Under the pieces are notes generated by a model. It was not told the origin of the DNA and searched no databases. It was given only the letters and a program-made list of their open reading frames with translations. Positions 61,301-64,000 of a stretch of DNA of 64,000 nt are shown here, piece by piece (positions within the stretch are counted from its first letter, which is position 1; every line of letters starts with the position of its first letter). A program made the translations under genes and the position numbers. This DNA is from an uncultured Bacteroidales bacterium. Lineage in GTDB: Bacteria > Bacteroidota > Bacteroidia > Bacteroidales > UBA932. The stretch spans positions 62,001 to 126,000 of the forward strand of contig CAKVCK010000001.1 in assembly GCA_934725575.1 (NCBI GenBank), in the 5' to 3' direction.

Positions 61301-61806
61301 TTGTCGTAAATCTTCTTCAAAAGGTACCACAAGGTCTCGATGTAGCGGTTGTCATAGGTGATGTACGGATCGTTCATATCGACCCAGTAGCCGACACGCT
61401 CGGTCATATTCACCCATTCCGCCGTGTACTTCATCACCTCGCTGCGGCAGGTCTTGTTGTATTCCTCAACGGAAATCTTCGTTCCGATGTCATCCTTGTG
61501 TATTCCAAGCTTCTTCTCCACGCCGATCTCCACAGGGAGTCCGTGGGTGTCCCATCCGGCGCGGCGGTTCACCTTGTACCCGGACTGGGTCTTGAAGCGG
61601 CAGATGGCATCCTTGATGGAGCGCGCCATTACGTGGTGGATTCCCGGCTTGCCGTTGGCGGAAGGCGGGCCCTCGAAGAATATGAACTCAGGTGCCCCTT
61701 CCCTGACCTCAAGGGATTTCTCGAACGCGTGATTCTTTTTCCATCTGTCGAGAACCTCATTCCCGACAGAAACCAGATCAAGGCCTTTGTACTCTTTGAA
61801 TGTCAT
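58369..61806 (-). CDS. ileS: Isoleucyl-tRNA synthetase
   Basis: 1,145 residues, a class Ia synthetase. The HIGH region appears as PPSANGKPGIHHV near 49, the KMSKS loop as NGNKMSKRLGN near 697, and the editing domain (about 200-400) contains TTPWTLPSNTALCVGP. The anticodon-binding domain and C-terminal region follow (DFVCDDLSNWYVRLNRKRFW). The sequence style is that of the larger bacterial/eukaryote-like IleRS group. It heads the ileS-dksA-lspA run and has a good promoter with a leader of about 56 bases. Confidence 0.97.
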   Translation of the reverse strand: MTFKEYKGLDLVSVGNEVLDRWKKNHAFEKSLEVREGAPEFIFFEGPPSANGKPGIHHVMARSIKDAICRFKTQSGYKVNRRAGWDTHGLPVEIGVEKKLGIHKDDIGTKISVEEYNKTCRSEVMKYTAEWVNMTERVGYWVDMNDPYITYDNRYIETLWYLLKKIYDKGLLYKGYSIQPYSPSDGTGLSSHELNQPGCYKDVTDTTATVQFEVIKDGKSQPLFGTEAFPVYFLAWTTTPWTLPSNTALCVGPKYEYVRVLSFNPYTGKEAIYVLAKDLVGAWFNPKAADIPLENYKPGDKLVPYKVLDGSFKGIDLVGIRYKQLIPWFRPIEEGEPFRVISGDYVTTEDGTGVVHIAPTFGADDKKVAANYGVPGMMVLDKDGKRQAQVDHDGRFYPIEDLDPEYVRTHVDPSYKEYSGRYVKNAFDDSLPADAPTLDIDLCMMMKMDGRAFRIQKQTHSYPHSWRTDKPVLYYPLDAWFIKTTAVKDEMVALNKTITWKPESTGTGRFGQWLENIQDWNLSRSRFWGTPLPIWRTEDGKEEICIGTIAQLYTEIDKAVEAGFMTSNPFKDNGFDPEDMSKENYDRIDLHRPYVDNIFLVSPSGKKMTRETDLIDVWFDSGAMPYAQEGLRGLDSPKFGCTADFIAEGVDQTRGWFYTLHAIHTMISGTPAYKTVISNGLVLDKNGNKMSKRLGNAVDPFEELDKYGADALRWYMLTNAQPWDNLKFDEAGVDEVRRKFFGTLYNTYSFFALYANVDGFDPKAAKVEYSKRPEIDRWIISLLNTLKKKVVAAYEDYDITTAGRLIQDFVCDDLSNWYVRLNRKRFWGGKMDEDKLAAYQTLYEVLVDVAVLGAPIAPFYMDRLYLDLVPDGSESVHYVNMPACDEAVIDTDLEERMNLAQKATSMVLALRRKVSIKVRQPLQKLIIPVISAKVREQLEQVKSIILNEVNVKEAEFISDTTGIITKKIKPNFKTLGKVYGKQMKEIAGAFGGFNQATISAIQNAEAAGLAYSVELPSGVVELRPGDYEISSEDMPGWLVATEGQLTIALDIQISEELKREGVARELINRIQNLRKDSGFEVTDKIGVAIFADGAAYDDIAAALEGYKDYVAAQTLALSVTLGKDAPEGAADVEWDEGSVKMVLSR

Positions 61807-61860
61807 AATTTTCTTTCTATTTTTGCATCGGAAAAACCATCGGTTCGCTTCCTATGCAAT

Positions 61861-61868
61861 TAAGTTTG
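61861..61868 (+). promoter_or_regulatory. Minus-7 box of the cvpA-tsaB-rpiB gene run
   Basis: TAAGTTTG fits TAnnTTTG; predicted start near 61875, 36 bases before the cvpA ATG. It abuts the ileS -7 box back to back, so TTTGCAAA is shared. No good -33 element was seen. Confidence 0.45.
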
Positions 61869-61900
61869 CAAAGATAGTGATTTCCGCGTTTTTTATCAAA
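61869..61900 (-). promoter_or_regulatory. Promoter of ileS
   Basis: Minus strand: TTTG (61900-61897), 20 bases, TATCTTTG (61876-61869). Predicted start near 61862, about 56 bases before the ATG. Confidence 0.75.
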
Positions 61901-61910
61901 TAGGTGATTA

Positions 61911-62405
61911 ATGAATATAATAGACATCATAATTCTTCTGTGCTGTGTTCCAGCCATATTCCGTGGCTTGTCCAAGGGATTCATCGCCCAGGTGGCCGCT
62001 CTGGTGGCTTTGGTGCTGGGGGCATGGATGTCATTCCATTTCTCCAATGTGGTGGTCGAGTGGCTGAAGCCAGTGATGGATGTCTCTCCAGCCGTGCTTC
62101 AGGCGATCGCCTTCACGATCATCCTGCTGGGAGTTTTCTTCGCCCTCACCTTAGCCGGAAAAATGCTGGAGGGCATTGTGAAGATCGTGATGCTCGGGTG
62201 GCTGAACAAACTTCTCGGGGTGGTTTTCGCCCTGCTGAAAGTGGTTCTTGCCATAGGGCTTTTCATCCTCCTTTTCGACTCCGTCACCACGGCGCTGGAG
62301 ATCGACTGTTCGAAGACAATCAGCGAGTCGCTTTTCTACACACCGATCAAGGATTTCGCCGATGTCTTTTTTCCTTATATGAAAGAATTGATATTCAATA
62401 AATAA
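61911..62405 (+). CDS. CvpA-family membrane protein
   Basis: 164 residues with four hydrophobic helices and the CvpA pattern: DIIILLCCVPAIFRGLSKGFIAQVAALVALVLG at the N terminus and a central VLQAIAFTIILLGVFFAL. CvpA proteins are linked to colicin V export or, more generally, envelope and purine-related phenotypes; exact function is unclear. Its stop (TAATGA) overlaps the tsaB start. Confidence 0.85.
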   Translation: MNIIDIIILLCCVPAIFRGLSKGFIAQVAALVALVLGAWMSFHFSNVVVEWLKPVMDVSPAVLQAIAFTIILLGVFFALTLAGKMLEGIVKIVMLGWLNKLLGVVFALLKVVLAIGLFILLFDSVTTALEIDCSKTISESLFYTPIKDFADVFFPYMKELIFNK

Positions 62406-63097
62406 TGAGCAGAATCATTCTAATAGAGACTTCCACTTCCCTTTGCTCCACCGCCCTTGTGGAGGACGGGAAGGTCGTCTGTGAAAGGATCAGCGACGAG
62501 CCAAGGGCGCACGCCTCAAAGACAGCGCTGTTCGTCAGCGAGATGCTTTCCGAAAAAAGTCTGAAAGTGTCCGACTGTGACGCTGTGGCCGTCAGCAAGG
62601 GACCGGGTTCCTACACCGGGCTGCGCGTCGGGGTCTCAACAGCCAAAGGCCTCTGCTTCGGGGCCGGCATCCCGATGATCTCCGTCGGCACTCTCGACAC
62701 ACTCGTCTGGCAGGCTTTGGACGGGAATATGCTCCCGGAGGGCTGCCGCTACATCATCCCGATGATCGACGCCCGCAGGATGGAGGTTTACACGGGAATA
62801 TTCACGCCTGACGGGAAACAAATCTCTCCGACCGTGGCTCAGATAATCGACGCGGATTCATTCAAGGATCAGCTCGCCGAAGGCCCGGTGCTGTTCATCG
62901 GTGATGGTGCCGACAAATGCAAGGACACCCTGACCAGCCCGAACGCCCGCTTCATCCAATGCTGCCCGAAAGCCGCCTCGATGATGCATCCGGCCATTGA
63001 TGCATTGGAGGCCAAGAGGTTCGAGGATGTGGCCTATTTCGAGCCGTTCTACCTCAAGGAGTTCATCACGACGGTGAGCAAGAAGAAAATAATTTAA
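62405..63097 (+). CDS. tsaB: tRNA threonylcarbamoyladenosine biosynthesis protein TsaB
   Basis: 230 residues, ASKHA fold: IILIETSTSLCSTALVEDGK at the N terminus, KGPGSYTGLRVGVSTAKGLC near 62, and DARRMEVYTGIF near 119. TsaB pairs with TsaD and TsaE to build t6A37 on ANN-reading tRNAs. It lacks a glycoprotease catalytic site, as expected. Overlaps cvpA by one base; rpiB follows after 14 bases. Confidence 0.93.
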   Translation: MSRIILIETSTSLCSTALVEDGKVVCERISDEPRAHASKTALFVSEMLSEKSLKVSDCDAVAVSKGPGSYTGLRVGVSTAKGLCFGAGIPMISVGTLDTLVWQALDGNMLPEGCRYIIPMIDARRMEVYTGIFTPDGKQISPTVAQIIDADSFKDQLAEGPVLFIGDGADKCKDTLTSPNARFIQCCPKAASMMHPAIDALEAKRFEDVAYFEPFYLKEFITTVSKKKII

Positions 63098-63111
63098 TTC
63101 AGGAATATATT

Positions 63112-63546
63112 ATGAAAATTGGTGTTGCCAGCGACCACGCTGGATTCGAGTACAAGGGAAAGATCTCGGCTCTGCTCAGGAAGAAGGGCTACGAGGTCAT
63201 CGATTATGGAACACATTCAGCGGAGAGCTGCGACTACTCCGACTTCGCTCATCCGCTCGGCACCGCCATAGACAATGGCGAGGTAGATCTCGGAGTGGCT
63301 TTCTGCGGTTCAGGCAATGGCATGGCGATCACTCTGAACAAGCATCAGAAAGTGCGCGCCGCCCTTTGCTGGGGCACTGAGATCGCGCGACTTGCGAAGG
63401 CTCACAACAAGGCTAACGTGATTGTGATGCCAGCCAGGTTCATCTCCTACCAGATGGCCACGACAATACTCAACAAGTGGCTGACCACGGAGTTTGAGGG
63501 TGGCCGTCACGAGCGTCGCATCGAAAAGATTCCGCTTTGCAAGTAA
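63112..63546 (+). CDS. rpiB: Ribose-5-phosphate isomerase B (RpiB/LacAB family)
   Basis: 144 residues. MKIGVASDHAGFEYKGKI at the N terminus, VIDYGTHSAESCDYSDFAHP, and the phosphate/active-site AFCGSGNGMAITLNKHQKVRAALCW region match RpiB, with the catalytic Cys in FCGSGNG. Converts ribulose-5-phosphate and ribose-5-phosphate; some relatives are galactose-6-phosphate isomerases. Part of the cvpA-tsaB-rpiB-truB cluster. Confidence 0.93.
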   Translation: MKIGVASDHAGFEYKGKISALLRKKGYEVIDYGTHSAESCDYSDFAHPLGTAIDNGEVDLGVAFCGSGNGMAITLNKHQKVRAALCWGTEIARLAKAHNKANVIVMPARFISYQMATTILNKWLTTEFEGGRHERRIEKIPLCK

Positions 63547-63548
63547 AA

Positions 63549-64000
63549 GTGACAGGTATCTTGCAAGACAATCTTTTGGAAATAAAGGCGTTAATAGCGG
63601 ACAAGAGCTTCCTTTCGGGTAATTCCAGGCTCTCGGAGAGCATCGAGGACTACCCGGAAGGAATCATTATTCCCATCGACAAGCCCTACAGATGGACTTC
63701 CGCCGATGTCATCCGCAAGGTCAAATGGGCGGCGTGCAGACACTTCCACAAGAAGAACCTGAAGGTCGGCCACGCCGGCACCCTCGACCCGCTTGCGACC
63801 GGAGTGCTTCTCGTCTGCATCGGCAAGGCCACCAAACTGGCCGAGACCCTTCAAAAGGAGGGCAAGGAATATCTCGCCGGGGTCTCGTTCGGCGCCACAA
63901 CCCCTTCCTACGATCTGGAGAAGGCAATTGATCAGGAATATCCCGTCGAAGGCGTCACGGAAGAATCACTCAGAGAGGTTCTGCCTCGGTTCCTTGGCGA
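63549..64000 (+). CDS. truB: tRNA pseudouridine-55 synthase TruB (3' end beyond window)
   Basis: An open frame from GTG at 63549 (three bases after the rpiB stop) to the window edge. IIIPIDKPYRWTSADVIRKV and GHAGTLDPLATGVLLVCIGKATKL, with the catalytic Asp in TLDP, identify TruB, which makes pseudouridine 55 in the T-loop of tRNAs. No ATG precedes the conserved region, so the start is GTG or the TTG at 63561, giving about 37 extra residues before IIIPIDKP. Truncated by the window at about 150 codons. Confidence 0.88.
   Translation, partial: MTGILQDNLLEIKALIADKSFLSGNSRLSESIEDYPEGIIIPIDKPYRWTSADVIRKVKWAACRHFHKKNLKVGHAGTLDPLATGVLLVCIGKATKLAETLQKEGKEYLAGVSFGATTPSYDLEKAIDQEYPVEGVTEESLREVLPRFLG

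Overview
The window is a stretch of a Bacteroidota chromosome, most likely order Bacteroidales. The evidence is a SusC/SusD/SusE glycan-uptake locus, a one-piece hybrid two-component regulator, NigD-like and DUF6515-like proteins, the order ileS-dksA-lspA, and many promoters of the Bacteroides type (TTTG or TTG, 19-20 bp, TAnnTTTG). Base composition is moderately GC-rich by eye (low to mid 50s percent), except for two AT-rich patches at about 5.0-6.4 kb and 55.2-57.0 kb. No rRNA, CRISPR array or intact insertion sequence was seen.

Layout. 1-4,840 (+): histidine degradation operon (end of an upstream gene, hutU, hutH, hutI) with overlapping stop/start codons and a terminator. 4,985-6,640: AT-rich, poorly coding zone with a lipoprotein gene, a regulator remnant broken by an in-frame stop, and a 77-bp tandem repeat. 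6,644-34,467 (-): a large polysaccharide utilization locus (PUL). In transcription order it encodes a GH3-PA14 enzyme fused to a second enzyme-like domain, SusC, SusD, SusE-like, two lipoproteins homologous to that second domain, the hybrid two-component regulator, an FAD oxidoreductase fused to a GH36-like hydrolase, a probable beta-glucuronidase, a GH3 beta-glucosidase and a GH2 beta-galactosidase. The enzymes below the regulator overlap or nearly touch, so they are probably co-expressed with it. A divergent SGNH esterase (34,743-35,609, +) sits next to the locus.

35,610-40,858: an ECF sigma factor with a membrane-anchored barrel partner, a NigD-like lipoprotein, an NhaC antiporter and an AraC-type regulator. 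40,794-54,106 (-): a run of closely packed genes. Much of it looks like MurNAc/peptidoglycan recycling: NamZ-type exo-muramidase, AmpG-like permease, a HIT-like/SpoIID fusion, an AmgK-like kinase fused to a RapZ sensor domain, and a MurU-like uridylyltransferase. MscL, a Nudix hydrolase, an AspT-type transporter, an acyl-ACP thioesterase and a CCDC81-type HU protein are also in this run. 54,232-57,179: tRNA-Asn, tRNA-Met and tRNA-Ser, a YbaN protein, and an AT-rich island with a 54-codon ORF immediately before a HemN/HemW-like radical SAM gene. 57,257-64,000: housekeeping genes lspA, dksA-like, ileS, cvpA, tsaB, rpiB and the start of truB.

The most unusual content is the FAD-oxidoreductase/GH36-like fusion together with three copies of an uncharacterised DUF4832-like putative glycosidase domain in one PUL. 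Next are the small-ORF/radical SAM pair, the recycling cluster with two unusual fusions, palindromic REP-like sequences embedded in two coding regions, and a strong excess of the hexamer GAATAT across the window.
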